In this document: piece by piece, positions 51,166 to 64,000 of the stretch
Layout: each line of letters opens with the position of its first letter
Numbering within the stretch: position 1 is the first letter of the stretch
Assembly (NCBI GenBank): GCA_014706295.1
Contig: JACSVZ010000016.1
Span: forward strand, 11,699,168-11,763,167
Reading direction: 5' to 3'
DNA length: 64,000 bases
Origin: Lycocorax pyrrhopterus obiensis
Lineage: Eukaryota > Chordata > Aves > Passeriformes > Paradisaeidae
Notes under the pieces: model-generated
The model's database searches: none
What the model was told of the DNA's origin: nothing
Seen by the model: the letters and a program-made list of their open reading frames with translations, nothing else
Position numbers and translations under genes: made by a program

Positions 51166-52630
51166 GCTGCCTGAAAAAGTATTTTGGTACAAGTGCTTCT
51201 TGTTTTACTCAGGTTCATAGTTCATCAGTGTGTCATTTGGTGACTTCTGCTTCAGATACACCCCAGTACAATGTAATATAACTTGTAATAAAATGCTAGT
51301 AAGGAACACGTGGGAACAAATACCTGATTTAACTGCCTTGCATGACAAAGGCTACTCTTTTCCATGAGTCGAACCTGAAAGCACATCCCACTAGAGGGCT
51401 CTCGTTACACATGAAATGGAAATCTGACTCCAGCACTCCTAGGTCTCAATTTTTCAGGTTAAAGATAGGTTTTGGTTTATTTAAACAAAGCATTGTAGTG
51501 CATCAGTATACTGGATTGGATCCCATTTGGAATACATAATTACTTTTGTGACTTTATTTTCAGAGGAAGCATGCTGATCCAACTGAATTATTTTTAGTTT
51601 GTGAACATGAACATTTTGGATAATTCCTAATTAAATATTGTACCCAAATTCTTATTTCCATTAGATCAGTAGGAATCAGATTAGTCCGAAGTTGTTATTT
51701 TATAGATTCTGCCAATATCACTAAATTATTTTTTGTGGGGACTTATGTTTACATATGCTGGCCTTTCTTATATGCAGATAACCCTGCTATTTTCCTACCT
51801 CAGAGCCCAAACGCATATTTTACAGAAACAGACATATAATTAACAATGCTGTTTTCATCCCTATCAGTATCCAAACAGCAGCTGTTCCTTTTTTCATTTC
51901 AACACTGTTTAAAAACTTGTAAATAAGTAACATTAAGAACAGTTCATCATCATTTCTGCATAATTGTATTGTGCTATGAGCAGCAGTGTTTCAAGAGAAC
52001 AGATTGTGTTCTTCCATTTTGAAGAGACACAGGGCTATGTTTGTAAAGGAATGTGGGCACAAGAAGTGCAGGCAGGTGCTTTTGAAAAACCTGGGGGACT
52101 GTAACTCTTGCTGCAGACAAAGTGTGGCCCTGCTTCTCTTTTGTAGTAACTATTTTTTCTTTAAGAGAATTATGTCTGAAACATAACTAATTTAGATCTG
52201 GCAATATGTCTTTGGAGTGCCATGTTGCTTTCCTCACCCAAGGGAAAGCCCTCTCTCATCTCCAGCTGAGCCCTTGTTCTGTGCTCTCTCTTCCTCTGCC
52301 GCTCACCCTGTATGTTCAGGACAACCATTTCTCTCTACTCCGAGCCATGTTTTACCCTTACGTTGCTTTTGCTTCCAACCTCTTTATTCACAAACCTCTT
52401 TTCTTCCAACTGACAGTTTTCAAACATTTTTCTCTTGTTCTCTGGAAAGTCTAGTTGCTATAGAGACACCTGATGATTACAGAGACAGTGACTACCTTTG
52501 TTAGAACCTCAGTTGCTATAGCAATGACTGTTGGCTGTGGGTTCAATGAAATCTGCTACATGGTTCATGCCCTTCTATACAGCAACATAACTTGTAAAAG
52601 CTTCTTTTAATTGTTATGCTCAGTAATGAG

Positions 52631-52710
52631 ACTGTGAGCCAAATTCTGTTCTAATTGAAGTCAGTGGGAGTTTTGCCATTAACTTCAGTGAGACCACAGT
52701 TTGATCCTAA
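52631..52710. repeat. Ancient palindromic (MITE-like) repeat
   Basis: The text GAGCCAAATTCTGTTCTAAT, then TGAAGTCAGTGGGAGTTTTG and CCATTAACTTCAGTGAGACC, resembles a repeat widespread in turtles, crocodilians and birds with the pattern gaagtcaatggnag...ccattgacttcaatgg. The two arms (TGAAGTCAGTGGGAG and CATTAACTTCAGTG) are imperfect inverted copies around TTTTGC, as expected of an old non-autonomous DNA transposon. The name and class are not verified. Confidence 0.5.
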
Positions 52711-54409
52711 ACTCCTCTGTCCATAAATAACAAAAGGAATCCACTTTCAGCACTGTGGCCAACAGAGTATGGCTTCATTCAGTCAGTAACTGCTGAACCT
52801 GGGAACAAAGCTTTGATGTCTGTGACTGTATTTCAGTAAAGTCTGACTTGAAAGATAATCTTTTTCTTTTGAATATTATAGAAATTCTGTGCCTAAATAG
52901 TCAATTCTCAGATCAAACATATCATTGTCCTTGAGGGGACCTATGTGTATTCTTTTAAATAGAGGAATTGTAAAACAAAAATGTAATCTTTAAAATTCTT
53001 AGACCATTTGCTTTTCTTCCAGGAGAAATGTTTCCCTTTTGTTGCTTTGTGGAAATAGTGACAAGAAAGTAAGCATTTTCAAGGAGATATCACCACTTCA
53101 GAGAAGAAGTATCCCTACTGAAAAGGTAGATATAATGCTGTTCTTCCAAAGGACATTACTTCTTGGCAGTTTCCCTGGATTTTTTTTGACACTATGGGAA
53201 TGACCTCTGAAGAATGTCTTAAAGTCAACTTTATCTTTGAGCTATTTCTGTTTTATTTAAGGTATCCTGGAGATATTTTTAAAGTCAGAGGAATCCAATT
53301 AAAGTAGAAGTTGAGGTTGGAAAGCACTGTATTTGATGTGTCCATCCACAAATGTTTGTTTTGTTAGGTTATACCCAAATTATCACATATTATGACTGTT
53401 GTAGTCATTTGTGCCTTCATCTGGCAGCCTTTTCAGGAACTCATTATTGTTCTCTTCTTTATCCACTGTTTCTGTGAAGTTATGGAGAAATGTGCTATGA
53501 GTTTGTGTCAGAACAGTTCTTCCCCTTGATTCCCTCTATAAGGGTTAAGTTACAGGCAAGATTACAAAATGTCTAATATTCAGCATGCCCAGAATAACAA
53601 CTCTGACATGCTCACTTCAACAGCTGCTGCCAAATTAAAAACCAAAGAAGTCCTCTTACAGACTTCTACCACGCATATTTTGTATGAAAATCTGCTCAGT
53701 TTAAGCAGTCATGACTAGATGAAAGAAAAGAACTTGAAGTAACTGCCAGTGATCTCTTTAGAAAGAGCTAGGCCAGAACGAACAGAGTAGAGTTTTTCAT
53801 TTGCTAGGGCAAAATTAAGAAATGGAGAAACATTGCCATTACAACTGAAAAACTCAAGTGATGCCTGGTATCAACACATATTGTGCATACATTTCTACAA
53901 GAGTCACTGCCCAGGTACTGTCAGATACACGCAGAGCATCAGGACTCTGTGTGTACTCCGATGCTTTTGGTGTGCTTACTGCTCTGTAGCATTTTTTGTA
54001 CCCAGACCAAGATACAGAAGGAATCCAGACTCACTTATCTCTCCTTTCCCTTCATATAATTTCCTCAAAACTTGGCATTTCTTCTTGCTGCAACAGTCAT
54101 TTTTATTTCTCTTTCTTCTGCTCTCCAAAGATAAGCTGTGGAAGACTCCTAAGATGAATAATGAAAAAAATCCTTTCTTATGAACCCTGCTCTCCTCTGG
54201 TGATCAGTCTCATCTGCTTATCAAAGTCCATTTAGGCATTTCTTTGTTTTGACACAAGCCTGTTGGCCAAAGTGGTTGTTCTTACTGTTTATGAATGCTA
54301 GGCTTTCTGTGAGGAGAGGCTCATGAATTGTCAACAATGGTCTATTGTGAATACTGTGCAATTATCTTTTTGAATTTCTGATTAATTTAGCACCAAAAAA
54401 ATCAGACCA

Positions 54410-54505
54410 AAAGAATAATTCAGATTTGCAGGGACTTCAGGGGTCATCTGGTCCAAAGTCTGAACCAGCTTAGATCAGGCTCCAAGATGCTCAATGTGTC
54501 ACTGT
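54410..54505 (-). repeat. CR1-like LINE 3' tail
   Basis: AGAATAATTCAGATTTGCAG, then GGACTTCAGGGGTCATCTGG, TCCAAAGTCTGAACCAGCTT and AGATCAGGCTCCAAGATGCT follow the reverse complement of the CR1 3' end (gaatcacagaat...gggacctctggagatcatctagtccaa...). The tail is on the left, so the strand is minus. A T-rich run with GTTT units follows immediately at 54509-54532. Confidence 0.7.
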
Positions 54506-57500
54506 GGGGTTTTTTTTGTTTGTTTGTTTTTCTGGGTATTTGACTTGCAGGTGTAAGAGAGAGAAAGCAAAAAAGTATTGCATTCAGTAACATTAGCATT
54601 TTGAGTTATATACACAAAAATCATTTATAATGTAGAGATGAAATTCAAAAGTCATATATAAACTCCATCATACTCAAAGCATCTTATGGTGACTCCTGCA
54701 TTTTCATTCCTCTGTCACTTTGGACATGGAATAACATTAGAACTGTTGCTTTTCTTGCTTAAGTTTCACTTTCTTAGGCTTTCCACCTGTCTGTTATGGA
54801 AGACACAGGACACTGAAATACTAAAAGTTCTTGGGGACCATTAATTTTGGCAAGATTTTCTACCTTGCAAGAAAAAGCTTTATGAATTGTGTTCTGTGTA
54901 ATCTGTTTCTGAGCCTTGTGAGGAATTTTGTCCTGTCCTCTAACGTGCATACACTATGTATTTTGGATTATTCACATAGTCTGCTTGGATGTCTAGTGCA
55001 TTCTTGTATGATTTATAGACAAACCATGTTCTGGTATTTGAAAGAGAGAGATTATTTTCATATACTCCTAGTAAAAGTACATTATCTGACATGAGCAAAA
55101 AATAAACTCAAGGCTGTGTTTGTTGCTACCAGAAGGCAAACAGATGCTAATTCCCTGTTTGAGGCTGTTCTTTCCATCCACGACCCATGTTAAAACTTGC
55201 AGCAGTTCTCTGGCCCTGGCAGGGAGAGGAACTGCAGGGGCTCACCATCCCAGGGTACTAAAGGCTTGGAACAAAGCTAGATTTGTGTGTCTTCAAATCA
55301 CACCTGTTTTCTGACAAGTGGTCCCTAATAAATGCTCCACTGAACAGTGCACTCCCAGGACACTGAGACTGCTGTGGATATTCATGTCTCTCACAGGTTA
55401 GACACTGTTTAGGAGGAAACAGCATATCTGCCCAACATCCTTACAAGTATGAGAAAACAATTTTAGGATAAATCAGCTAAGTATCCCAGATAGAAGGTGG
55501 TAGGAAGTTATTCAAGCTGAAGCAGCACTTGTGGCATCCCTGCTTTGTTCTCAGATTTGCTGTTAACAGTGTTCTTTATCCATCTTGTCCTTTCTCTTGC
55601 CAGTCTTCTGCCTCCATTGCAGGTCAGGAGAAACAGTTGTTCCTTATAAAGCAGCTCTAGCAAGAAAAAAAGGAGAAAGGGTGTTGGACTTAGCTTTACA
55701 TACTGTTGCTTCTTGAAATGGCTTCTCTGGAGCACAGCCTGAACTCTTCCACGAAAGTTCTCTCCACCACGTCTGACAGCCTAAGCCTGGCAACACTCTA
55801 CCTGCTGAGCAGGTGTGCAGAAGACTGCAGGGTAGGGCCTCACCTACCGGAAACAAGATTCTCTAAAATGGGAAGACCCATAAATAAGGGATTATTAGAT
55901 CAATGTCTCACAGCAGTCCTTTTAAAATTAGTTTTGGTAGCAGCAAACCCCAGAACTTCTGTGCATCCACATATTCTGTCACTTCAAAGAGGAATCAACT
56001 GAACTGGTTTTGGAAAAGAGGAAAAATTGGAACGTACTGACCAGCTGCCTTTTACTGGATGTGAAGGCAGAACAGTCATAAAGACTGAGCATTCGTCTTG
56101 TTGTTGCCTAGATCTTCTTCCCACCTTCTAAATGTATAGAGAAATAGCCTTTGAATGTAGTTCTTCATATATTTCACAATATTCTCCATGAAAAAAGCCC
56201 CAGGGTACTTTTAGGGTGTTAAATGGGATATATTACATCATAAAACATGTTTGCCACATTCCTGTGCAGGCTTAATGGTTCTCTTTGTGACTCTGTAAGA
56301 CTCTGCCAGCAAAACACAGGCTATTATGCTTATCTGTTCTCTGGTTTTGAATATGGCCTTTTGTTGAAAGATACATTTGAACATGAGTGAGCAAATGGTC
56401 ACTCATTGCCTCTGAAAGAAAGCAATTCCTTTAGTTCCATTTGCATTTTGCATACTGATTTAATTTTAGTGGTTTTAAAAGAAGTAAAACTGCAAATACC
56501 ATTGTCAGGCTTTGGGAGTTCTTCCTCTATCTAGGAATTATGAGTTTAAAAATATGATACTACTAATAAAAACATTTGGAATGTGGATATCATAATGTTC
56601 TATGACAACAAGTATTTTTCATGTCTTAAAATAGTAGAAGAAAACACTATGTTGGTATTCTGATAATACAATGGGCTGCATTTTCCCAATGAAAATTCAG
56701 ATTTCAAAACCTCCTCCTGAATCCCCCATAGAAAACAATTCCATGGAATTTAATAATTCACATCTCACATAAGAGCTAGACTTTTTTAGGAAAAAAAGTT
56801 AGCAAAAATGTTTTAATATATTATTTAAAGTTACTAAAACATTATTCAGCATATCCCCAAAATGAAATACTGTATGCTGAGACATACCTCTTACTATATT
56901 ACTTTTTTAAAAAGAAAATGTATCATGTAACTTTTCATGATTTTCATCAACATTTCAACAGATAGACAGCATTTTAAAAGGTAGGTTAAGATGTGATTTT
57001 AAACTGAATTGCTGTCATGGTAGACAAATAGAGGAATATTTGGACACTGAATGGGAATTGGCAAATATATATGTCCTTCCTTAATGTTTTTAGAATTTAT
57101 ATTAAAATTATAATTTTGTAAAGGAAAATAGTACAATGTTTGATATTGCAAGAGACCCCCCTGAGACAATCCTCAAATTTATCACTCAGTTGCAGTGGAT
57201 GGGAAGGGACCATAAGAATAGCTAACCAGCTAAACAATGTATTTTAAACAGAACCTTTGCTCAGGAATTAAATCTAGAGTTAGCTTGATTTGCCATCTGC
57301 TTGGCCATAAATTATTCTTGTTTTCAGCTTGGCTTTTTCTTTCTGTGCAATCTAAATATAAAGCAGACACATTTGTTTTGCAGTTCATAAAGGTGATATT
57401 GCCATGAAAACAAACAATCACTACTTGTTACTTGTGTTAGGTTATTCTACCTGAACCCATTATAAAAGTAAATCCCATTTGATATTTTTACATATTAATT

Positions 57501-60500
57501 TAGCTACTTTAGGCTGCCTTTTTTTAAAAATACCACCTAACGCGGTTAAATAGTGTATGTGTTTTGTCCTAAGGAAGCAGTAAAATTACTTTAAATAGTC
57601 CAAACATCTTCCTGTAAGTGAGACAACATTTTCAAAAGTACTGTAAATAATGGATTTTGTTTCCAGCATTCATATCTGTAAGCAAACGTTGCTTTCTGAG
57701 CTTCCGTTGCAAAGCAAATAGAAGTCAATACAATGCGCCTTAATGGGGAAAAAGACATTTATTTCTCAAATAATAGTAAAAACTTGGGGCTTTATTAATA
57801 GGATTTTTTCCTCCTACTCTTTTTCACAAGATATGATTTTCTTACAAAATCCCAGCCAAACAAAAAACAACAACAAAAACCAGTCAGTGATTAAGAAACC
57901 TTGAAGGAAAATGTAAAACAGCTTCTGGAATTAAACTACTCTTCACAGAAAATCACCACATATTTTTCCATCTTACTCTTGAGACATTGGACAACAGTTA
58001 CAGCTCATGGTAGTACATCTACAAAGAAGGAGGGAATTGGCCCCATCTCTCTTCCATGAAGAAGCAGAAACCATTTCGTATGGGACAGTCATATTGTCTT
58101 GTAAGAAAACTCATACAGGAAGGACAGGCAAATTCAGCTAATATGTAAAACCAAGGAAACACTCTGAGCCCTCAATACTGGGACTAGCATGGAGATGGAA
58201 TTGGAAGCAGGAAGCATCACTCAAAAATATGGATCCTGTAAACCAAGAGAAAAACTGTCCCAAAAGCACAAAGGCATTAGGAAGCCACTCTCAATAAGTG
58301 AGTGGTTTTGTTTTTTCTTTGAACCCAGCATGACTATTTTGGGGGCTATGGCACTTCTTTTTCAGAAATTGATCTTTTTGGCAGGACAAACTCAGATTGA
58401 AAATTGCTAATAATAAATGTAGAACTAATGATGTCAACTTCTAAAGTCCAGAATGAGAGAGCTGAGACATCTGAATTCCTTGCCTGACTTTGCCACGTAC
58501 TTTCCATAGGGTAGTTATCTTTTATGTCTTGTTGTGAGATATAATTTACTTCTGTTTACAAATCATTTTTTGATTCCTGAGTAGTTACAGTACAAGTGTT
58601 CAGAAGTGTAACTGAAGAATCGCCAAGTAATTCAACATTTGTCTAAAGTAGCACATCCAGCTGTGGAGGGGGCTTAATATTTCGATGTCATCATGACCAA
58701 CCCTTTACTTGGATATGATATTCAAGAAATGCTGCCAATGGTTATACAGAAGACTTTCCTTCCAACTGCCCTCTGCTTCAGTCCCATTTTCAGTAATCTA
58801 AGGTGTCTTTGTTCTCTAAGCACTTAACTACGGAGTGTAACTCAGAAGCCTCCATTTTTAAGTTACTTCCACAGTGTACAGAGGTCTCCATGGGAGAATG
58901 GCATTACTAAAACTGCCAAATCACAGAAAGCTGGTACCCTGCCTGTAGGAGTACAAAATTATGGTTGTCAAATGTGAACATACACAATTTCTTTGTGTAC
59001 CTCTAAGTGTGAGATGTATATTAACTCCACTGAACAATATTGTATCATAAACGGGTCGAAGGAGAGCCTTCTGTTCACTTGAATACTGAATAATGTACTG
59101 AAGAAGACGAAATCAACACCAGTCAGTGCCATACATAAATAAGTGTGGGGAAAAACTAGGACGGAATCTTTGTATTAAAAGGTATTTTTCAGAACAGCAG
59201 ACCTGGATGTTTAGCATGTCTTAATACATGATGCTTTTACTATAAACTTTGCAGTCTTTTTTTCCTCGTAGCATTAATGTCTAGGAAGCAAGATTTTCAT
59301 CTGCAACAGCAGCATTTAGACAGGTACTGAAAAAATTTCATTTGAAGAAAAGAAGCTGTTGCAGTGAGTTGGTTTTCTATCCTGTCCCTGCTGGAGGCAC
59401 AAGGTTGGATTCTGAGTTGAGTCTCAAATGAAAGAGTAATTTTATGCCAGTCACCATCTGTGCAGCATCCCAGCACTACCACACATTCAAGCATCATTCC
59501 GAATGCTCTGAAATCAAAGGGCACGCATCCTTGCCTCAGTAGTGAGAGGTACTGACAGTGCTGCTTGGGAACACTTAAGCAGTGGCTGCATGATGGTTCA
59601 TTCTGTCACTGCTTCACTTCTTAAAAGCAGATCCTCATCTCTCTTGTATCTGAGGAAAACAAGATCACAATTTGGCACCATAACAGTGAAATAACTCATC
59701 TGCTGCCTAACGCATTATTCTGTTATGCACCAATATACCAACCAGTCCCAGATATAATCCCCTACTTTTTGTTTTAATCCTCCTGCACTTTCAAATGTAC
59801 TTCCAATGTTGGAGATTTTTTTCTGCATGGAAATATGATTACATCTTTAAGTTTGGGCCATGAAACATTTGCATCTGGCATGAGTGACTTTGATACCTAC
59901 AGATAGACTGCATTAAGCTGACTTTGCTGCTGAAAACTGACAGGGCTTACAATTATGCCGTCACTGGATCTGCAGAAGCAGAGCAGGGAAGCAGCATTTG
60001 TGAGGCTGCTCTGTGCCAGATGGCACACTATGGCAGAAAAATCTATTTGAGCCCTTGTGTTCTTGCATTATAACCAGCAGATTGTCAGCTGGAGTAAAGT
60101 ACAGAAAGTATGTAATTTAACTGACCTTGTGTCTGTAGGAATTTTCAGAATCAGAGGATGAAACTATTGATGTTTTTCCTTGGTGAGTCCGTTTTCTTTT
60201 TCTTTCTGTTCTTCGTATGAGTTGTATCAGTGGTTGATAAGGACTGCTGCAAAACTTGCTCTGAAACGTGAATGATTTGTGAACTTGAAAGACATGCCAT
60301 TTTAATAAAATCACACTCTATAATACTGCTGCTCAATCCTATGACCTCAGATCACTAAAAGCAAGTTTGGACTGCAAATTACAAAGTACAGCTCTATTTG
60401 TTTTCATGAGTGCATGCTAGAAACTGTGTATTTTCAGATTGTGATCTTTAAGTCAAACTTCAGACACAAAGTCAGACTGCTTTGTAATTCATCTGCAAAC

Positions 60501-61097
60501 TTCCCTGGATAAACCACTTCGGTCTGAAGACCCAAAGCACCTTGTGACGTAACACAGAGTGGCCAGTAAGTACCAGTCTTTGAGCTGAATTTGCTGTGGT
60601 TATGTGGACATAACCAATTTCAGGAAAGTCTGAGGCATGAGTAACCATGATCTCTTTATTCTAGTCATCCTTATTACGAGGTCTGCAAACATGTAGGCCT
60701 TGTTACCATGTCCATCTGCAAAGCTGGGTAAGCACTGTATGTTTTTCCATATGTGAAACTGTTGGCTGAAGCAAAAACTAGCTAGAACTGGCTTTTAAGT
60801 TATACCAACTTGACAGCAATTTGTTATTTATTTCTTAGCAAAGCCTCAGTAGAGTGTTAAGCAGATGACTGTATATATCAAACACATTTTTCTCCTTCCA
60901 CTATATCTACTATTGTAACATATAAAGTTGGGTTGCATTTTCATGAGCTTCATAGTTTCCTAGAGCAGAAAGGACACTAAATCATACAGTTTGGTGTCTT
61001 ACATACTGCATGCAATTAAGTTTAAGAAAGTTACCCTTTAATTAAGCTAAATCCATTGCTTAACTGACCAACAGTTTATCCTGCAAGTGTGAATTGG

Positions 61098-61200
61098 AAA
61101 ATCACAGAATCACAGATTAATTTAGAATGCAAAGGAAGTTAGAAGATCATGTAGTCCATTTCCCTCATCAATGTATGCCCAGTACGGGTTGCTTTCAGCT
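61098..61200 (-). repeat. CR1-like LINE 3' tail
   Basis: AAAATCACAGAATCACAGAT, then GAAGTTAGAAGATCATGTAG and TCCATTTCCCTCATCAATGT match the reverse complement of the avian CR1 tail (gaatcacagaatcacag...agatcatctagtccaaccccc). Element direction is minus. It is about 100 bases long and strongly diverged. Confidence 0.72.
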
Positions 61201-64000
61201 GATTCCATGAGATCCCAACCCTTCTAGGCTTGTTATCAATTTGTTATGAGACTTTGGGAGAGCAGTGGAATGGCTCTGTGGGGATTTACAGGTAGATGAG
61301 AATGAACTGTTTCCATGGTCTGAGCTGGTGTCCGATGCAGCAGGTGCTGACTGACACAAGGGATTCCACCTCTCAGTAAATTTTATTTTTCCAAACTTGT
61401 AAACCAGCCTGCAACATTGAAAGAGAATTCTGCTTCCAAAACACTTTGGTTGTTTTATTGAATTCTTAAGAATCCTCAGTGGTTGCTTGACTAAGAAGAA
61501 GGAAAAATCTGCCTGCATAAGCCAAAGCAAAATTGTTCTAGAGAATTATTTTCTTGCTGGAGATAAGCTTCTCTTTTATTAGACAAACACTTTGGAAAGA
61601 ATTTTTCCTAGACTAAACTAATCCATCTCATGGGACAATGTGGAACTTTTCATAGCTCCTATATAGTAATAGTGCTGATTTGGAACTAATTAACATTTTT
61701 AACAGTTAAGAAAAAGAATTACATTCTTTTTTGAATAGTTCTTTTTGGGGAAGAGGTGGGCTAATTTCTTATGTGGTCAGGCTTTTCTTTGAAAGCATGG
61801 GCCTTACAATTTTTTAAAATTTGTGTATCCTGGTGTGGTTTATTATTCTCCAGGTTGTGTCTCTATGTGTTCTCTTTCATATAAGAGTAACAAAACTAGT
61901 TTGGTTTTATCCACTATCGTAAGATGTAAAAGCCTCATTTCATCTTTTGTGGATTTTATCCATTCCATAGAAATCAAAGCTTTATCCAACACTTAGCATT
62001 AAAGCAGAAATACCTCAATTCCCTTTACTAGTGCTGTTTTCAGTGACTCAGCCTTCCATGTCTTTTAAAAAAACCCTCTACCACTTGTTGCTTTAACACA
62101 TACTTCCTTGATGCTCTCACTTATCAGATATAATTGTGTTTAAAATGAGTGGTTCATTTATCATCGACACTTGAACTTGTAAGGAATTAGGACTGGTGCC
62201 TCCAGAACACTGCAGCAGTGCTGACAGCTGAGTCGTCTCTGACTTCAGTTATGACCTAGGCAGGAGAAAACAACTTGGAAAGAGTCCTTACTGGAAAAAA
62301 CCATAGCTTTAATTAAGAAGGGGCATGTCTGCTATTAGTGGATCTTGGTAACACTTTCAGTGTTTAATCCTTTACTTTGAAAATCTGATCTTGACTGCAA
62401 CATGTTCCAATTAGAAGCTAATTTCAGATCTTCCCTTCCTAAGCAAATAATCTTAAAATGGTGCAGTCCCTTGACTATAATTATTTACAATAGTTTGCAG
62501 TGTTTTCAGAAGCTCTACTTAAAGACACAGTCATATTGGCAGCTCTGTGCTAAGGCTTGAACTTATCTAGCAATTCCTACCTGTGGTCTATCTTTTCTAC
62601 ATCAAATCTTAATTTTTAAATGTATTTATTGCCATGTAGTGTGTTCTGTTTTCATTCTTTGTATTTAACCCACCTTACAAAAACTTAACTCCTATTATCA
62701 TGGTTTAAAATTTAGTTTTATATTTCTCATTACTATTATTCTCATTAGCTGTCTTAAATAGTTCGAGCACATTCTTCGTACCACAGTAAAATTTATTTAA
62801 TTTCTCTTTTACTTTAGGTAATCATTTATCTGCTAGGTGAAGCTTTACGATTGTTTGGCAAGTATAGCATATTCAAATATTTAATTTTCTCAAAGATTTC
62901 TATATTGGGTTTATGTGGCAAGGTTTTGCTTGCAGGGGCACGGTGTGTGTGTGCTGCAGGTGTGGTATGAATGTACCTTAAATGACAGTCATAAAGGAAT
63001 AGAAAAAACCTCAGCTATTAAAAAAGCAGCATCCTTTGTGGCAGCTATTTCTAAGTCAAGTCCTGTGTTTCATTACTGTGGTAAGTACTTTCAGTCACCA
63101 ACTGTTTCTTTGTTTCTTCCAGTATGACTTAATTTTAATGAGCTCCGTGATTTCACATTATGTTCCCTACTCTTGGAAGTTATCAAAATGCAGTTAAGAG
63201 AACTTCTACTTCCTTTAGAAGATTCATCCCAGTGGCAGCAAACTTTCAATTAGGTTTTAAAAAATATATCAATAAATGGACATGAAAGCAAGTGTTTAAG
63301 CTCTTCAGTTTACACTGACGTTGAAGCGTTTGAAGATGCAATGTTTTATAAACAGAATAATAATGGACCTACTGTCAAACAGTTGATCTGCCAACAATGT
63401 TCAAATATTTGCATTTGTTTCATGTGTGAAAACCAAATATAGTAAAACTAAATATCTTATTTTATACTTTGAAAGGCGATGCTGTTTGCAGGGTATGGAC
63501 ACTTAGGGACAAGTCTACTGGGCCAAAGCAAATATCCATGTAGACCAGCAGCCTGTCATTAAGTGTATCCAGGACATGGGTGTCTAGGAAGCAGCACGAA
63601 TACGGTGTACATATACTGTTGCCTAATACTTCTGCAGACTTTTTGCACCTGAGCAATCCTTTTCAGCTCAGGGACTTCCAAAGTCAGTTTCCATGTACTT
63701 GGTTAGCCCCAATGTGCTTCTCTTTTGTGAACTGTCCATTCTTCCTGAGAACCAACAGAAACTCTGGGCATCTGCAATGCCCTTTGGCCTGGAGTTCCAC
63801 AGCTCTGTTACGCATTGCAGCACTCATTGCTCTGAAACATGATCCTATGAGCTTAACTTGGGAGGCCAGGTTAATTGGTTCTTGTAGTTCTGGTGATAGA
63901 GAAGCTGAAGAACTTCTGAGACATATCCACCCTTTCCATCACACTCACCATCTTGTACTTTATCATATCCTTCCATGATATCTTTTTCTCAAACCAACAG

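Larger units (their letters stand above)
45561..64000. other. Intergenic 5' flank of SLC9A9
   Basis: No coding exon of a known gene is recognised on either strand over 18 kb. In particular, nothing resembles DIPK2A, the mammalian head-to-head neighbour. Contents are low-complexity runs (48404-48419 and 51068-51165), an old palindromic repeat (52631-52710) and two CR1 tails (54410-54505 and 61098-61200). Open frames such as plus 63580-63978 (132 codons) and minus 61195-61530 (111 codons) show no domain and are treated as chance. The AT-rich stretch 56500-57600 has no repeat that I recognise. Confidence 0.8.

Noticed and set aside
63580..63978. Plus-strand open frame of 132 codons near the right edge
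   Set aside because: I considered it as a possible exon of the neighbouring gene, but it does not resemble DIPK2A or another known protein.
1..64000. tRNA, rRNA or CRISPR features
   Set aside because: No cloverleaf-like sequence, rRNA segment or regularly spaced repeat array was seen. The only tandem arrays are microsatellites.

Overview
This is a vertebrate nuclear window, very probably from a bird. The reasons are the scattered, degraded 3' ends of CR1-type LINEs, a GC-rich solo LTR of a type I associate with songbirds and other Neoaves, and AT-rich noncoding DNA between small, spliced exons. Nothing suggests operons, plasmids, phage or CRISPR.

The only protein-coding gene I can support is the 5' part of SLC9A9 (NHE9, an endosomal Na+/H+ exchanger of the CPA1 family), on the minus strand. 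Five coding exons were placed by protein similarity and by matching GT-AG splice sites and phases: exon 1 (45073-45247, with the ATG), exon 2 (38398-38600), exon 3 (35458-35535), exon 4 (34769-34845) and exon 5 (4187-4302). Joined, they give one open frame of 216 residues plus one base of codon 217. That is about the first third of a protein of roughly 645 residues in mammals. It covers the N-terminus, the first membrane helix, a lumenal loop with an N-glycosylation sequon, the PPIIFHAGY helix and the segment ending in ATDP. I found no exon 6 between 1 and 4186, so the rest of the gene should lie beyond the left edge.

Layout: 1-4186 is the start of intron 5 (with a GC-rich patch at 730-1065 and a CR1 tail near 3.6 kb). 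4303-34768 is a 30.5-kb intron 4 holding a solo LTR (17408-18223), an isolated CpG island (about 22140-22380), a CR1 copy (24565-25045), a (TATTC)11 microsatellite (28906-28960), a perfect 14-bp hairpin (29461-29491) and another CR1 copy (30525-30945). Introns 3, 2 and 1 follow. 45248-64000 is the 5' flank, with no recognisable coding exon, two short CR1 tails and an old palindromic repeat at 52631-52710.

Most open frames in this window are chance frames in noncoding DNA. No new biological system is evident. The observations most worth checking are the intronic CpG island together with the lack of one at the SLC9A9 start, the out-of-frame ATG overlapping the SLC9A9 start codon, and an exon-like 90-bp block on the opposite strand in intron 1.
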